Below are positions 35,639 through 46,121 of a DNA stretch of 64,000 nucleotides, in pieces. A program made the translations under genes and the position numbers. Location of the stretch: the NCBI RefSeq assembly GCF_001403735.1, contig NZ_CXPG01000020.1, positions 372,001 to 436,000 on the forward strand. Reading direction: 5' to 3'. Origin of the DNA: Jannaschia rubra (GTDB lineage Bacteria; Pseudomonadota; Alphaproteobacteria; Rhodobacterales; Rhodobacteraceae). The stretch's first letter is position 1, and each line of letters opens with the position of its first letter. Below the pieces are notes generated by a model that made no database searches, was not told the origin of the DNA, and saw nothing but the letters and a program-made list of their open reading frames with translations.

Positions 35639-36136
35639 ATGACTCAGCAGATCGACTGGACCCGTTCGGTCAAGTATTTCCTGCTCGCGGACATGTGGGC
35701 CGGGATGCGGATCGGGCTGAAGTATTTCTTCGCGCCCAAGGCCACGGTGAACTATCCGCACGAGAAGGGCCCCCTCAGTCCGCGGTTCCGGGGCGAGCAC
35801 GCGCTGCGCCGCTATCCCAACGGCGAGGAACGCTGCATCGCCTGCAAGCTCTGCGAGGCGGTCTGCCCCGCGCAGGCCATCACCATCGACGCCGAACCGC
35901 GCGACGACGGCAGCCGCCGCACCACGCGCTATGACATCGACATGACGAAGTGCATCTACTGCGGTTTCTGCGAGGAGGCCTGTCCGGTGGATGCCATCGT
36001 CGAGGGCCCCAACTTCGAGTTCGCCACCGAGACCCGCGAGGAGCTGTTCTACGACAAGGCGAAGCTGCTCGAGAACGGGGAGCGGTGGGAGCCGATCCTC
36101 GCCCGCAACCTGGAACTGGATGCGCCGTACCGATGA
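35639..36136 (+). CDS. nuoI: NADH-quinone oxidoreductase subunit I
   Basis: 165 aa. Carries clusters N6a and N6b in two ferredoxin motifs, [12 protein letters not shown] and [12 protein letters not shown], linking NuoG to NuoB. Other conserved blocks are RYPNGEERC and [12 protein letters not shown] 70-bp gap with GAGGAG precedes it. Its stop overlaps the following gene by 4 nt (ATGA). Confidence 0.96.
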   Translation: MTQQIDWTRSVKYFLLADMWAGMRIGLKYFFAPKATVNYPHEKGPLSPRFRGEHALRRYPNGEERCIACKLCEAVCPAQAITIDAEPRDDGSRRTTRYDIDMTKCIYCGFCEEACPVDAIVEGPNFEFATETREELFYDKAKLLENGERWEPILARNLELDAPYR

Positions 36137-36528
36137 CCGACCAGAACCCCTTCACGGCCTGGATGGGCCACATGCAGGGCATGGCCAAAGCCATGAACCC
36201 CGCGCTGGAATCCTTCACCCCGCAGGGGTTCGAGAAGCTGTGGCCCACGATGCCGCGCGACCTCATGGAGCAGTTCATGGGCAAGGGGCTCAACCCCGAT
36301 GGCCTGGACGCCAAGACCAAGATGCTGCTGACGCTCGCCGGTCTGACCGTGCTGGGCGCCCAGGCCGAGGCGCAGGTGCGCCTGACCGTGCGCCAGGCGG
36401 CCGAGCAGGGCGCGTCGAAGCAGGAGATCGCCGAGACGATCGGCCTCATGGGTCTGTTCGGCGGCCTGCCGGCGATGAACAAGGCCATGACCCTCGCCAA
36501 CGAGGTTCTGGAGGGGGACGCGGAATGA
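36133..36528 (+). CDS. Carboxymuconolactone-decarboxylase (CMD)-like protein in the nuo operon
   Basis: 131 aa, all helical. The C-terminal part (about 58-125) has the CMD/AhpD fold pattern: [54 protein letters not shown]. The CxxC plus His pair of peroxidase-active AhpD proteins is absent, so peroxidase activity is unlikely. It overlaps nuoI and nuoJ by 4 nt each, so it is firmly embedded. Role unknown. Confidence 0.75.
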   Translation: MTDQNPFTAWMGHMQGMAKAMNPALESFTPQGFEKLWPTMPRDLMEQFMGKGLNPDGLDAKTKMLLTLAGLTVLGAQAEAQVRLTVRQAAEQGASKQEIAETIGLMGLFGGLPAMNKAMTLANEVLEGDAE

Positions 36529-37139
36529 CGATTCTCGACCTGTCGTTCTACCTCTTCGCCTTCGTCACCGTCGGGTCGGGGCTGTTCGTGGTGGTCGCGC
36601 GCAACCCGGTCCATTCGGTGCTGTGGCTCATTGCCTGCTTTCTGTCGACGGCGGGGCTGTTCGTCCTGCTCGGCGCCGAATTCGTCGCCATGCTCCTCAT
36701 CATCGTCTATGTGGGCGCGGTCGCGGTGCTGTTTTTGTTCGTGGTCATGATGCTCGACGTCGATTTCGCCGAACTCAAGGCCGAGATGGCACGCTACGTG
36801 CCGCTCGCCGCGCTGATCGGGCTGATCCTGCTGATGCAGCTGGTGATCGCCTACGGCGTCTGGGGCGCGGCCGAGGGCGTCGTCGTGGCCGAGGGGCTGG
36901 CCGACATCGCGGTCCCGCCCGCACTCAACACGACCTCGCTGGGCCTGATCCTCTACGACCGCTATTTCCTGATGTTCCAGCTTGCGGGGCTGATCCTGCT
37001 GGTCGCCATGATCGGCGCGATCACCCTGACGCTGCGCCACCGCAAGGACGTCAAGCGCCAGAACGTGCTGCATCAGATGTGGCGCGATCCGGCCACCGCG
37101 ATGGACGTCCACGACGTGAAGCCGGGGCAGGGGCTCTGA
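36525..37139 (+). CDS. nuoJ: NADH-quinone oxidoreductase subunit J
   Basis: 204 aa, five transmembrane helices. ND6-type antiporter-chain linker: [54 protein letters not shown] is the conserved helix pair with the pi-bulge region, ending with [19 protein letters not shown]. Starts in a 4-nt overlap with the CMD gene. Confidence 0.95.
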   Translation: MTILDLSFYLFAFVTVGSGLFVVVARNPVHSVLWLIACFLSTAGLFVLLGAEFVAMLLIIVYVGAVAVLFLFVVMMLDVDFAELKAEMARYVPLAALIGLILLMQLVIAYGVWGAAEGVVVAEGLADIAVPPALNTTSLGLILYDRYFLMFQLAGLILLVAMIGAITLTLRHRKDVKRQNVLHQMWRDPATAMDVHDVKPGQGL

Positions 37140-37173
37140 CCTGCCGCCCCGCCGCGACCGGCGGACGAGACTG

Positions 37174-37233
37174 ACAAGGCCCGGACCCGTCCGGGCGACA
37201 CGAAAAAGGGCACGGGCCGCCACAAGGCCCGGA
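37174..37233 (+). repeat. 12-nt direct repeat and hairpin in the nuoJ-nuoK gap
   Basis: ACAAGGCCCGGA occurs twice, at 37174-37185 and 37222-37233, 48 bp apart. The first copy is part of a perfect 8-bp hairpin, GCCCGGAC-CC-GTCCGGGC at 37179-37196. The second copy supplies the ribosome site for nuoK. A hairpin without a T-run inside an operon could act in RNA processing or stability; it is not a terminator candidate. Confidence 0.45.
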
Positions 37234-37241
37234 GGGACGAG

Positions 37242-37547
37242 ATGATCGGACTTGAACACTACCTGACCGTTGCGGCCACGCTTTTCGTGATCGGCATCTT
37301 CGGCATCTTCCTGAACCGCAAGAACGTCATCATCATCCTGATGTCGATCGAGCTGATGCTGCTGGCGGTGAACATCAACTTCGTCGCCTTCTCGGGCTTT
37401 CTGGGCGACCTCACGGGGCAGGTGTTCACGCTGTTCGTCCTGACCGTCGCCGCCGCCGAGGCCGCCATCGGCCTCGCCATCCTGGTCTGCTTCTTCCGCA
37501 ACCGTGGCACCATCGACGTCGAAGACGTCAACGTGATGAAAGGCTGA
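37242..37547 (+). CDS. nuoK: NADH-quinone oxidoreductase subunit K
   Basis: 101 aa with three transmembrane helices (ND4L type). It has conserved membrane Glu residues in [18 protein letters not shown] and [14 protein letters not shown], part of the proton path. GGAGGGA precedes ATG 37242. The stop is followed at once by the GAGGGG ribosome site of the next small gene. Confidence 0.95.
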   Translation: MIGLEHYLTVAATLFVIGIFGIFLNRKNVIIILMSIELMLLAVNINFVAFSGFLGDLTGQVFTLFVLTVAAAEAAIGLAILVCFFRNRGTIDVEDVNVMKG

Positions 37548-37557
37548 GGGGATGAGC

Positions 37558-37764
37558 ATGGGCACGACCGAGACAGGCTATGAGAACGCGAACGGCCAGA
37601 AGGTTCTGGGTCCGTCCGATCTGACTTCAAACCACCACAATCAACGGCTTTTCGAAATGAGCTGTACGCACTGCGGCTGCGGCTACAATGCGAACGGCTG
37701 CGACATCCATATTCGCCGTTGTCCCTCCTGCCAGAATGGCAAGCCAAGTTCTGAGGCGCTCTAA
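37558..37764 (+). CDS. 68-aa cysteine-rich zinc-ribbon-like protein between nuoK and nuoL
   Basis: ATG 37558 is 6 nt after GAGGGG; an in-frame ATG at 37552 abuts that site and is unlikely. The TAA overlaps the nuoL ATG by one base. The second half is Cys-rich: [20 protein letters not shown] then [10 protein letters not shown], giving two CxxC knuckles plus two extra cysteines, as in zinc ribbons. The first half is polar ([11 protein letters not shown]). GC is about 56 percent by my count, lower than the flanking genes. Similar short proteins (a CxxCG-Y-ANG-D-R-CP-CQ-G pattern) occur scattered in proteobacteria, from memory. Function unknown; it is out of place in complex I. Confidence 0.75.
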   Translation: MGTTETGYENANGQKVLGPSDLTSNHHNQRLFEMSCTHCGCGYNANGCDIHIRRCPSCQNGKPSSEAL

Positions 37765-39848
37765 TGGTGACGATCATTCTCTTCGCGCCCCTGCTGGGCG
37801 CGATCATCTGCGGCTTCGGCTGGAAGTTCATCGGCGAGACGGCGGCGACCGTGGTTGCGACCGCCTTCCTGTTCCTCGCGGCGGTCCTGTCTTGGGTCGT
37901 CTTCCTCGGGCATGACGGCGACACCCTGATCGTGCAGCTGTTCCGCTGGATTGAGAGCGGCACCCTGATGGCCGACTGGTCGATCCGTCTGGACCGGCTG
38001 ACGGCGATCATGCTGATCGTGGTGACGACGGTCTCGGCGCTCGTCCACCTCTATTCCTTCGGCTACATGGACCACGACCCGCAGTTCCGCGAGGGCGAGA
38101 TCTACAAGCCCCGGTTCTTCGCCTACCTGTCGTTCTTCACCTTCGCGATGCTCGCGCTGGTGACGTCGGACAACCTTCTGCAGATGTTCTTCGGATGGGA
38201 GGGCGTGGGCCTCGCCTCCTACCTGCTGATCGGGTTCTACTGGCGCAAGCCCTCGGCCGGGGCGGCGGCGATGAAGGCGTTCATCGTCAACCGCGTGGGC
38301 GACTTCGGCTTCATGCTGGGCATCCTCGCGCTGTTCCTCCTGACAGATTCGATCAACTTCACCGACGTCTTCGCCGCCACGCCCGAACTGGCCGAGACGC
38401 AGATCAGCTTCCTCTGGACCGATTGGAACGCCGCGAACCTGATCGCCTTCCTTCTGTTCATCGGCGCCATGGGAAAATCGGCGCAGCTCGGCCTGCACAC
38501 GTGGCTGCCCGATGCGATGGAAGGCCCGACGCCGGTCTCGGCGCTCATCCACGCGGCGACCATGGTGACGGCGGGGGTGTTCCTCGTCTGCCGGATGTCG
38601 CCGCTGATGGAATACGCCGATCAGGCCATGGCCTTCGTCGTCGTCGTCGGCGCGGCCACGGCCTTCATGGCGGCGACCGTGGGCCTCGTGCAGAACGACA
38701 TCAAGCGCGTCATTGCCTATTCGACCATGTCGCAGCTGGGCTACATGTTCGTCGCGGCGGGGCTGGGCGCCTATTCCGTGGCCATGTTCCACCTGCTGAC
38801 GCACGCCTTCTTCAAGGCGATGCTGTTCCTCGGCGCGGGCTCGGTCATCCATGCCATGCACCACGAGCAGGACATGCGGAACTACGGCGGGCTGCGCAAG
38901 AAGATCCCCTATACCTTCTGGGCGATGATGATCGGCACGCTGGCCATCACCGGCGTCGGCATCCCGCTCACGCACATCGGCTTCGCGGGCTTCCTGTCCA
39001 AGGACGCGGTGATCGAGGTGGCCTTCGCCGGCAACACGGGCGCCTTCTGGGCGCTGGTCGTGGCGGCCCTGTTCACCAGCTTCTACTCCTGGCGGCTGAT
39101 GTTCCTGACGTTCTACGGCAAGCCGCGGGGCGACATGCACACCCATGAGCACGCTCACGAAAGCCCGGCGGTAATGACCGTGCCGCTGGCCGTGCTGGCC
39201 GTGGGCTCGGTCCTGGCCGGGATGGTGTTCTACGGGCCCTTCTTCGGCTCGCAGGAGCAGGTGGACCGCTTCATGGGCGTGCCGGTCGAGCCGGTGGCCG
39301 CGCCGGTGGAGGAAGGCCTCGTGACGGAGGCGCCAGCGCATGGCGAGGCCCCCGCGGGCGAGGCCGGCGCCCTCCACGTCCGCGCGCCGCAGGTGCCGGG
39401 CCAGGGCGCGATCTTCGCAGGCCCCGAGAACCACATCATCCACGACGCGCATGAGGTTCCCGCTTGGGTCAAGGTCTCGCCTTTCGTGGCGATGCTGCTG
39501 GGGTTCCTCGCGGCCTGGGTCGGCTACATCGCGCGGCCGTCCCTGCCGGGCCAGTGGGCCGCGAACCTCGCGCCGCTGCACCGGTTCCTGTTCCGCAAAT
39601 GGTATTTCGACGAGATCTACGACGTCCTCTTCGTGCGCCCGGCCAAATGGCTCGGCCGTTTCCTGTGGAAGCGGGGCGACGGCGACGTGATCGACGGGTC
39701 GATCAACGGGATCGCCATGGGCATCGTGCCGATGGCGACCCGCTGGCTGGGCCGGATGCAGTCGGGATACGTCTTCACCTACGCCTTCGCGATGGTCATC
39801 GGGATCGTGATCCTGATCACCTGGACGACCATCGCAGCAGGGAACTGA
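37764..39848 (+). CDS. nuoL: NADH-quinone oxidoreductase subunit L
   Basis: 694 aa. The distal antiporter-like ND5 subunit: [19 protein letters not shown] with the key Glu, [53 protein letters not shown], and a long lateral helix near the C-terminus. A His-rich loop ([11 protein letters not shown], near 39133-39166) is a local oddity that could bind metal. ATG 37764 overlaps the preceding stop. Confidence 0.96.
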   Translation: MVTIILFAPLLGAIICGFGWKFIGETAATVVATAFLFLAAVLSWVVFLGHDGDTLIVQLFRWIESGTLMADWSIRLDRLTAIMLIVVTTVSALVHLYSFGYMDHDPQFREGEIYKPRFFAYLSFFTFAMLALVTSDNLLQMFFGWEGVGLASYLLIGFYWRKPSAGAAAMKAFIVNRVGDFGFMLGILALFLLTDSINFTDVFAATPELAETQISFLWTDWNAANLIAFLLFIGAMGKSAQLGLHTWLPDAMEGPTPVSALIHAATMVTAGVFLVCRMSPLMEYADQAMAFVVVVGAATAFMAATVGLVQNDIKRVIAYSTMSQLGYMFVAAGLGAYSVAMFHLLTHAFFKAMLFLGAGSVIHAMHHEQDMRNYGGLRKKIPYTFWAMMIGTLAITGVGIPLTHIGFAGFLSKDAVIEVAFAGNTGAFWALVVAALFTSFYSWRLMFLTFYGKPRGDMHTHEHAHESPAVMTVPLAVLAVGSVLAGMVFYGPFFGSQEQVDRFMGVPVEPVAAPVEEGLVTEAPAHGEAPAGEAGALHVRAPQVPGQGAIFAGPENHIIHDAHEVPAWVKVSPFVAMLLGFLAAWVGYIARPSLPGQWAANLAPLHRFLFRKWYFDEIYDVLFVRPAKWLGRFLWKRGDGDVIDGSINGIAMGIVPMATRWLGRMQSGYVFTYAFAMVIGIVILITWTTIAAGN

Positions 39849-39851
39849 GAC

Positions 39852-41399
<1,548 letters not shown>

Positions 41400-41408
41400 G
41401 AGGCTGAT

Positions 41409-42842
41409 ATGCTGAGCGCGGACCTGAAGATCATCCTGCCCGAGATCCTGCTCGCCCTCTACGCGATGGGCGCGCTGCTCGGCGCGGTCTACACCCGGCA
41501 GGACGCGCTGGCGCGGCCGCTGGTCTGGCTGACGGCCGCGGTGCTGACGGCCGTGGGCCTCGGCGTCGCCTTCTCGTCGGGCAGCGGCGCGGCCTTCGAC
41601 GGCATGATCCTGCGCGACGGCTTCGCCCGCTTCGCGCAGGTGGCGATCCTTTTGTCGGCGGCGGCGGTCCTCGTCATCGGACAGGACGCCATGGCCCGCG
41701 CGGGCCTGCTCAAGTTCGAATACCCGATCCTCGTCATCCTCGCGGTGATCGGCATGATGGTCATGGTCTCGGCCGGCAACCTGCTCACCGTCTACATGGG
41801 GCTGGAGCTTCAGTCCCTCGCGCTCTACGTCGTCGCCGCCATGCGCCGCGACAACGTCAAGTCGACCGAGGCGGGGCTCAAGTATTTCGTGCTGGGCGCG
41901 CTGTCCTCGGGGATGCTGCTCTACGGCATCTCGCTGACCTACGGCTATGCCGGCACGCTCGACTTCGCGGGCGTCATCCTCGCCACGGCGGGCGAGGCGC
42001 CGCTGGGCCTGCTGTTCGGGCTGGTGTTCATGATCTCGGGGATGGCCTTCAAGATCTCGGCCGTGCCCTTCCACATGTGGACGCCCGACGTCTACGAAGG
42101 CTCGCCCACCCCCGTCACCGCCTTCTTCGCCACCGCGCCCAAGTTCGCCGCCATGGGCATGTTCACCCGCGTGGTCTACGACGCCTTCGGCGGCATCGTC
42201 TCCGACTGGCAGCAGATCATCGTGGTGCTGTCGGTGCTGTCGATGTTCCTCGGCTCCATCGCCGCCATCGGCCAGCGCGACATCAAGCGGCTGATGGCCT
42301 ATTCGTCGATCGCGCACATGGGCTACGCGCTCATGGGGCTCGCGGCGGGCACGGCGCAGGGGGTGGCGTCGATGCTCCTCTACATGGCGATCTACGTCGT
42401 CATGAACATCGGCACCTTCGCCTTCATCCTCGCCATGCGCCGCGACGGGCGCGAGGTGACGGACATCGCATCCCTCAACCTGCTGTCGCGCTCGCGGCCC
42501 GGGGTGGCGCTGGCGCTTCTCGTCCTGATGTTCAGCCTCGCCGGCATCCCGCCGACGCTGGGGTTCTTCGCCAAGTACGGCGTGGTGCAGGCGGCGGTCG
42601 CGGCGGACCTGATCTGGCTTGCGGTGCTCGGCATGATCTCGACGGTGATCGGCGCCTTCTACTACTTGCGGATCGTCTACCTGATGTACTTCGGCGAGGC
42701 GGACGAGCCGTTCCGCCCCGAGGTTCCGATGGTACAGATGGTTGCCCTCGTGGTGTCGGCCATCCTCATGGTCGCCCTCCTGCCGCAGCTTCTGGGGCTG
42801 GAGCCGCTGGCCGCCGCCGCCGCCGCCGCGCTGGTCAACTAG
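41409..42842 (+). CDS. nuoN: NADH-quinone oxidoreductase subunit N
   Basis: 477 aa ND2-type antiporter-like subunit: [75 protein letters not shown], and [21 protein letters not shown]. The last structural gene of complex I; birA begins on the base after its stop. Confidence 0.96.
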   Translation: MLSADLKIILPEILLALYAMGALLGAVYTRQDALARPLVWLTAAVLTAVGLGVAFSSGSGAAFDGMILRDGFARFAQVAILLSAAAVLVIGQDAMARAGLLKFEYPILVILAVIGMMVMVSAGNLLTVYMGLELQSLALYVVAAMRRDNVKSTEAGLKYFVLGALSSGMLLYGISLTYGYAGTLDFAGVILATAGEAPLGLLFGLVFMISGMAFKISAVPFHMWTPDVYEGSPTPVTAFFATAPKFAAMGMFTRVVYDAFGGIVSDWQQIIVVLSVLSMFLGSIAAIGQRDIKRLMAYSSIAHMGYALMGLAAGTAQGVASMLLYMAIYVVMNIGTFAFILAMRRDGREVTDIASLNLLSRSRPGVALALLVLMFSLAGIPPTLGFFAKYGVVQAAVAADLIWLAVLGMISTVIGAFYYLRIVYLMYFGEADEPFRPEVPMVQMVALVVSAILMVALLPQLLGLEPLAAAAAAALVN

Positions 42843-43592
42843 GTGCCGTCCGCCCCTTGGCCACAGGGGGTGGACCGCGTCGTCCTGCCCGAGGTCGACA
42901 GCACTTCGGCCGAGGCCGCGCGCCGCGCGCTCGCGACCCCCACCTGGATCATGGCGCATCGCCAGACGGCGGGCCGTGGCAGGCGGGGCCGGGCATGGGC
43001 CATGCCCGAAGGCAACTTCGCCGCCTCGCTCGTCTGGCGGCCGGGGGGCGATCCGGCGGCGATGGCGCTGCGCAGCTTCGTCGCGGCGCTGGCGCTGCGG
43101 GATGCCCTGGTGTCGCTCGGCGTCGCGGGGCTGACGCTCAAGTGGCCCAATGACGTGTTGCTCGACGACGGCAAGCTCGCGGGCATCCTCCTCGAATCGC
43201 CGGCGCCCGGCCTTCTGGTGCTGGGCGTGGGCGTGAACCTGATCGCCGTGCCCGAGGCTACGTCCCTTGAACCCGGTGCCGTGCCGCCCATATCGCTCCT
43301 GTCCGCATCGGGCCTGCGCGTCGAGCCGGCCGTGATGCTCGACGCCCTCGCTCCCGCCTTCGCCGCGCGCGACGCGCAGTTCCTGACCTGGGGCTTTGCG
43401 CCGATCCGCACGGCCTGGCTCGACCACGCGGCCCGTCTGGGGCGCGGCATCACCGTCCGCCTGCCGGGCGAGACCCTCACCGGCATCTTCCGCGATCTCG
43501 ACACGGACGGCTGCCTCGTCCTCGAGACCGGCCACGGCCTGCGCCGCATCGCCGCGGGCGACGTGTTCTTCGGAGAACCGCAATGCTCCTGA
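42843..43592 (+). CDS. birA: Biotin-[acetyl-CoA-carboxylase] ligase
   Basis: 249 aa from GTG 42843, directly after the nuoN stop and without an obvious ribosome site, so probably translated by coupling. The short type without a DNA-binding N-domain, hence a ligase only. Core motifs: the biotin/ATP loop GRGRRGRAW, LKWPNDVLLDDGKLAGILLE with the catalytic Lys, and the C-terminal SH3-like part. It biotinylates carrier Lys residues such as that in MccA. Overlaps coaX by 10 nt. Confidence 0.9.
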   Translation: MPSAPWPQGVDRVVLPEVDSTSAEAARRALATPTWIMAHRQTAGRGRRGRAWAMPEGNFAASLVWRPGGDPAAMALRSFVAALALRDALVSLGVAGLTLKWPNDVLLDDGKLAGILLESPAPGLLVLGVGVNLIAVPEATSLEPGAVPPISLLSASGLRVEPAVMLDALAPAFAARDAQFLTWGFAPIRTAWLDHAARLGRGITVRLPGETLTGIFRDLDTDGCLVLETGHGLRRIAAGDVFFGEPQCS

Positions 43593-44356
43593 CCATCGAC
43601 TGCGGCAACACCAACACCGGCTTCGCCATCTGGGACGGCACGTCCTTCCTCGCCTCCTGGCGCTGCGCGACGCAGCACCAGCGCACGGCCGACGAATACT
43701 ACGTCTGGCTCCAGACCCTGATGCACCTGCACCGGATCGACGTGACCATAACCGACGTCATCATCTCCTCCACCGTGCCGCGCGTCGTGCTGAACCTGCG
43801 GGTGCTCTGCGACCGCTATTTCGACACGCGGCCCTATGTGGTGGGCAAGCCCGACACCCTTCTGCCCGTGGACGTGCGCGTCGACGCGGGCACGCAGGTC
43901 GGGCCGGACCGCCTCGTGAACACCGTCGCGGGCTGGGACAGGCACGGCGGCGACCTCATCCTGGTCGATTTCGGCACGGCCACCACCTTCGACGTGGTGG
44001 ACACCGACGGCGCCTATATCGGCGGCGTGATCGCGCCCGGCGTGAACCTGTCGCTCGAGGCGCTGCACATGGCCGCCGCCGCCCTGCCGCACGTCGACAT
44101 CACCCAGCCGCAGCGGGTCATCGGAACCAATACCGTAGCCTGCATGCAGTCGGGCATATTCTGGGGCTATGTCGGCCTCATCAAGGAAACCTCAGCCCGC
44201 ATCCGGGCCGAACGTGGCCGCGCCATGAAGACGGTGGCCACCGGGGGCCTCGCCCCCCTGTTCCAGCAGGCCGAAGACCTGTTCGATTCATATGAAGAAG
44301 ACCTGACGATGCACGGCCTGACCGTGATCCACCGATTCAACAAGGAAAACACATGA
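43583..44356 (+). CDS. coaX: Type III pantothenate kinase
   Basis: 257 aa. Phosphorylates pantothenate in the first step of CoA synthesis. ASKHA-fold motifs: LTIDCGNTNTGFAIWDG at the N-terminus, GPDRLVNTVAGW, LVDFGTATTFDVVD, GGVIAPGVNLSLEAL and GTNTVACMQSGIFWGYVGL. Sits between birA and the RNase J gene, overlapping both. Confidence 0.93.
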   Translation: MLLTIDCGNTNTGFAIWDGTSFLASWRCATQHQRTADEYYVWLQTLMHLHRIDVTITDVIISSTVPRVVLNLRVLCDRYFDTRPYVVGKPDTLLPVDVRVDAGTQVGPDRLVNTVAGWDRHGGDLILVDFGTATTFDVVDTDGAYIGGVIAPGVNLSLEALHMAAAALPHVDITQPQRVIGTNTVACMQSGIFWGYVGLIKETSARIRAERGRAMKTVATGGLAPLFQQAEDLFDSYEEDLTMHGLTVIHRFNKENT

Positions 44357-46029
44357 GCGCCAAGCGCGAACGACTGATCTATCTCCCCCTGGGCGGGGCC
44401 GGCGAAATCGGCATGAACGCCTACGTCTACGGCTATGGCCCCGAGGGGAAGGAACGCCTGATCCTCGTCGATCTGGGCATCGCCTTTCCCGACATGGACA
44501 CCACCCCCGGCGTCGACGTCATCCTGCCCGACATCGCCTGGCTGAAGGACCGGCTCGACCGCCTGGAGGCGGTATTCGTCACCCACGGTCACGAAGACCA
44601 CCTGGGCGGCGTCGGGCACCTTTATCCGCAACTGAAGAAACCCGTCTACGCCCGCAAGTTCACCGCGAACCTCGCCCGCCGCAAGCTGGCCGAAAAGGGC
44701 CAGGACCAGAACGCCGTGACCACGGTGGGCCCCTGGCCCGAGACGGTCGAGGCGGGGCCCTTCACCGTGGGCTTCCTGCCGGTATCCCATTCCATTCCGG
44801 AATCGGCCGCACTGGTGATCGACACGCCCGCGGGGCGGATCATCCACTCGGGCGACTTCAAGCTCGACGCCGCCCCCATCGTGGGCGAGGCCTTCGACCC
44901 CGACCTCTGGGCCGAGGCGGCGAAGCCCGGCGTTCTGGCGCTGGTCTGCGATTCCACGAACGTCTTCTCGCGCCATCCCGGCCGGTCGGAATCGCAGGTC
45001 GCGCCGAACCTCGTGCCGCTGGTGAAGGACGCCACCGGCATGTTCGTCGCCACCACCTTCGCGTCGAACGTGGCGCGGCTCAAGTCGCTGGCCGACGCGG
45101 GCGTCGCGGCGGGTCGGTCGATCTGCCTCATGGGGCGCGCCATGCGCCGCATGACCGAAGCGGCGAGCGAGGAGGGGCTGCTCAATGACTTCCCCCGGAC
45201 CGTCAGCCCGGAGGACGCGGCCAGCCTGCCGCGCGAGAACCTGATGCTGATCGTCACCGGATCGCAGGGCGAACGCCGCGCGGCCTCAGCGCAGCTGTCG
45301 CGGGGCAAGTATTTCGGGATGGAGATGAAGGAGGGCGACACCTTCCTCTTCAGCTCCAAGACCATTCCGGGCAACGAAAAGGAAGTCGCCCGCATCATGA
45401 ACAACTTCTCCGAGATGGGGGTGGACGTGGTGACGGACGACGACGGGCTCTACCACGTCTCGGGCCACGCCAACCGGCCCGATCTGGAGACGGTCCACGG
45501 CATCGTGAACCCGCAGACCGTGATCCCCATGCACGGCGAGCACCGCCACCTGCGCGAACATGCCAAGCTGGCCGAATCGCTCGGCCGCACCGGCGTCGTG
45601 GCGCCCAACGGCACCATGCTGGAACTGTCGGGCAACGCTCCCCGCGTCGTCGACCATGTCGAGACGGGGCGCACCTATCTCGACGGGATGGCGCTGGTGG
45701 GCCAGTTCGACGGCGTGGTCCGCGACCGCCTCCGCATGGCGCTGAACGGCCATGTGGTCGTGGCGCTGATGATCGATGACGACGATGCGGTGATGGAGGA
45801 CACCTGGGTCGACATCCGCGGCCTGCCCGACGCGGCCAACGGCGCACCGCTCGCCGACCTGATGGAGCAGCACCTGGCCGGCGTCCTGTCGCGGGTCGAC
45901 AGCCGCACGGCGGGCGACGACGAGAAGCTCGAGGACCTCATCACCAAGGGCGTGCGCAAGGTGGCACAGGACGAGGTCGGCAAGCGGCCGGAGGTGACGG
46001 TCCTAATCACCCGGCTGACGGCGGACTAA
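44353..46029 (+). CDS. rnj: Ribonuclease J
   Basis: 558 aa metallo-beta-lactamase/beta-CASP RNase. Zinc ligands in THGHEDHLGGVGHLYP, HSIPESAALVID, HSGDFKLD and later MHGEHRHLREHAKLAE; CDSTNVFSRHPGRSES is the family block. It has 5'-3' exo- and endonuclease activity in mRNA and rRNA processing. ATG 44353 overlaps the coaX stop by 4 nt. It is the last gene before the terminator. Confidence 0.93.
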   Translation: MSAKRERLIYLPLGGAGEIGMNAYVYGYGPEGKERLILVDLGIAFPDMDTTPGVDVILPDIAWLKDRLDRLEAVFVTHGHEDHLGGVGHLYPQLKKPVYARKFTANLARRKLAEKGQDQNAVTTVGPWPETVEAGPFTVGFLPVSHSIPESAALVIDTPAGRIIHSGDFKLDAAPIVGEAFDPDLWAEAAKPGVLALVCDSTNVFSRHPGRSESQVAPNLVPLVKDATGMFVATTFASNVARLKSLADAGVAAGRSICLMGRAMRRMTEAASEEGLLNDFPRTVSPEDAASLPRENLMLIVTGSQGERRAASAQLSRGKYFGMEMKEGDTFLFSSKTIPGNEKEVARIMNNFSEMGVDVVTDDDGLYHVSGHANRPDLETVHGIVNPQTVIPMHGEHRHLREHAKLAESLGRTGVVAPNGTMLELSGNAPRVVDHVETGRTYLDGMALVGQFDGVVRDRLRMALNGHVVVALMIDDDDAVMEDTWVDIRGLPDAANGAPLADLMEQHLAGVLSRVDSRTAGDDEKLEDLITKGVRKVAQDEVGKRPEVTVLITRLTAD

Positions 46030-46080
46030 CCATCTGTTAACAAACGATTAAAGCAGGACAAGCCCTTGATGCGGCTGGCG

Positions 46081-46118
46081 AAAGGGGGCAATTGCCAATT
46101 GGCAATTCGCCCCCTTTT
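46081..46118. terminator. Bidirectional terminator between rnj and the convergent formate dehydrogenase gene
   Basis: AAAGGGGGC (46081-46089) pairs with GCCCCCTTT (46109-46117), and between them is a perfect 18-nt palindrome AATTGCCAATTGGCAATT, so the whole folds as one long stem with a single unpaired C at 46108. The T-run follows on the plus strand and the A-run gives T on the minus strand, so it serves both convergent genes. Confidence 0.85.
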
Positions 46119-46121
46119 CCG

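Noticed and set aside
39133-39170. His-rich loop in nuoL as a separate metal-binding insertion
   Set aside because: It is a short surface loop in a variable region; not enough to claim a distinct element.
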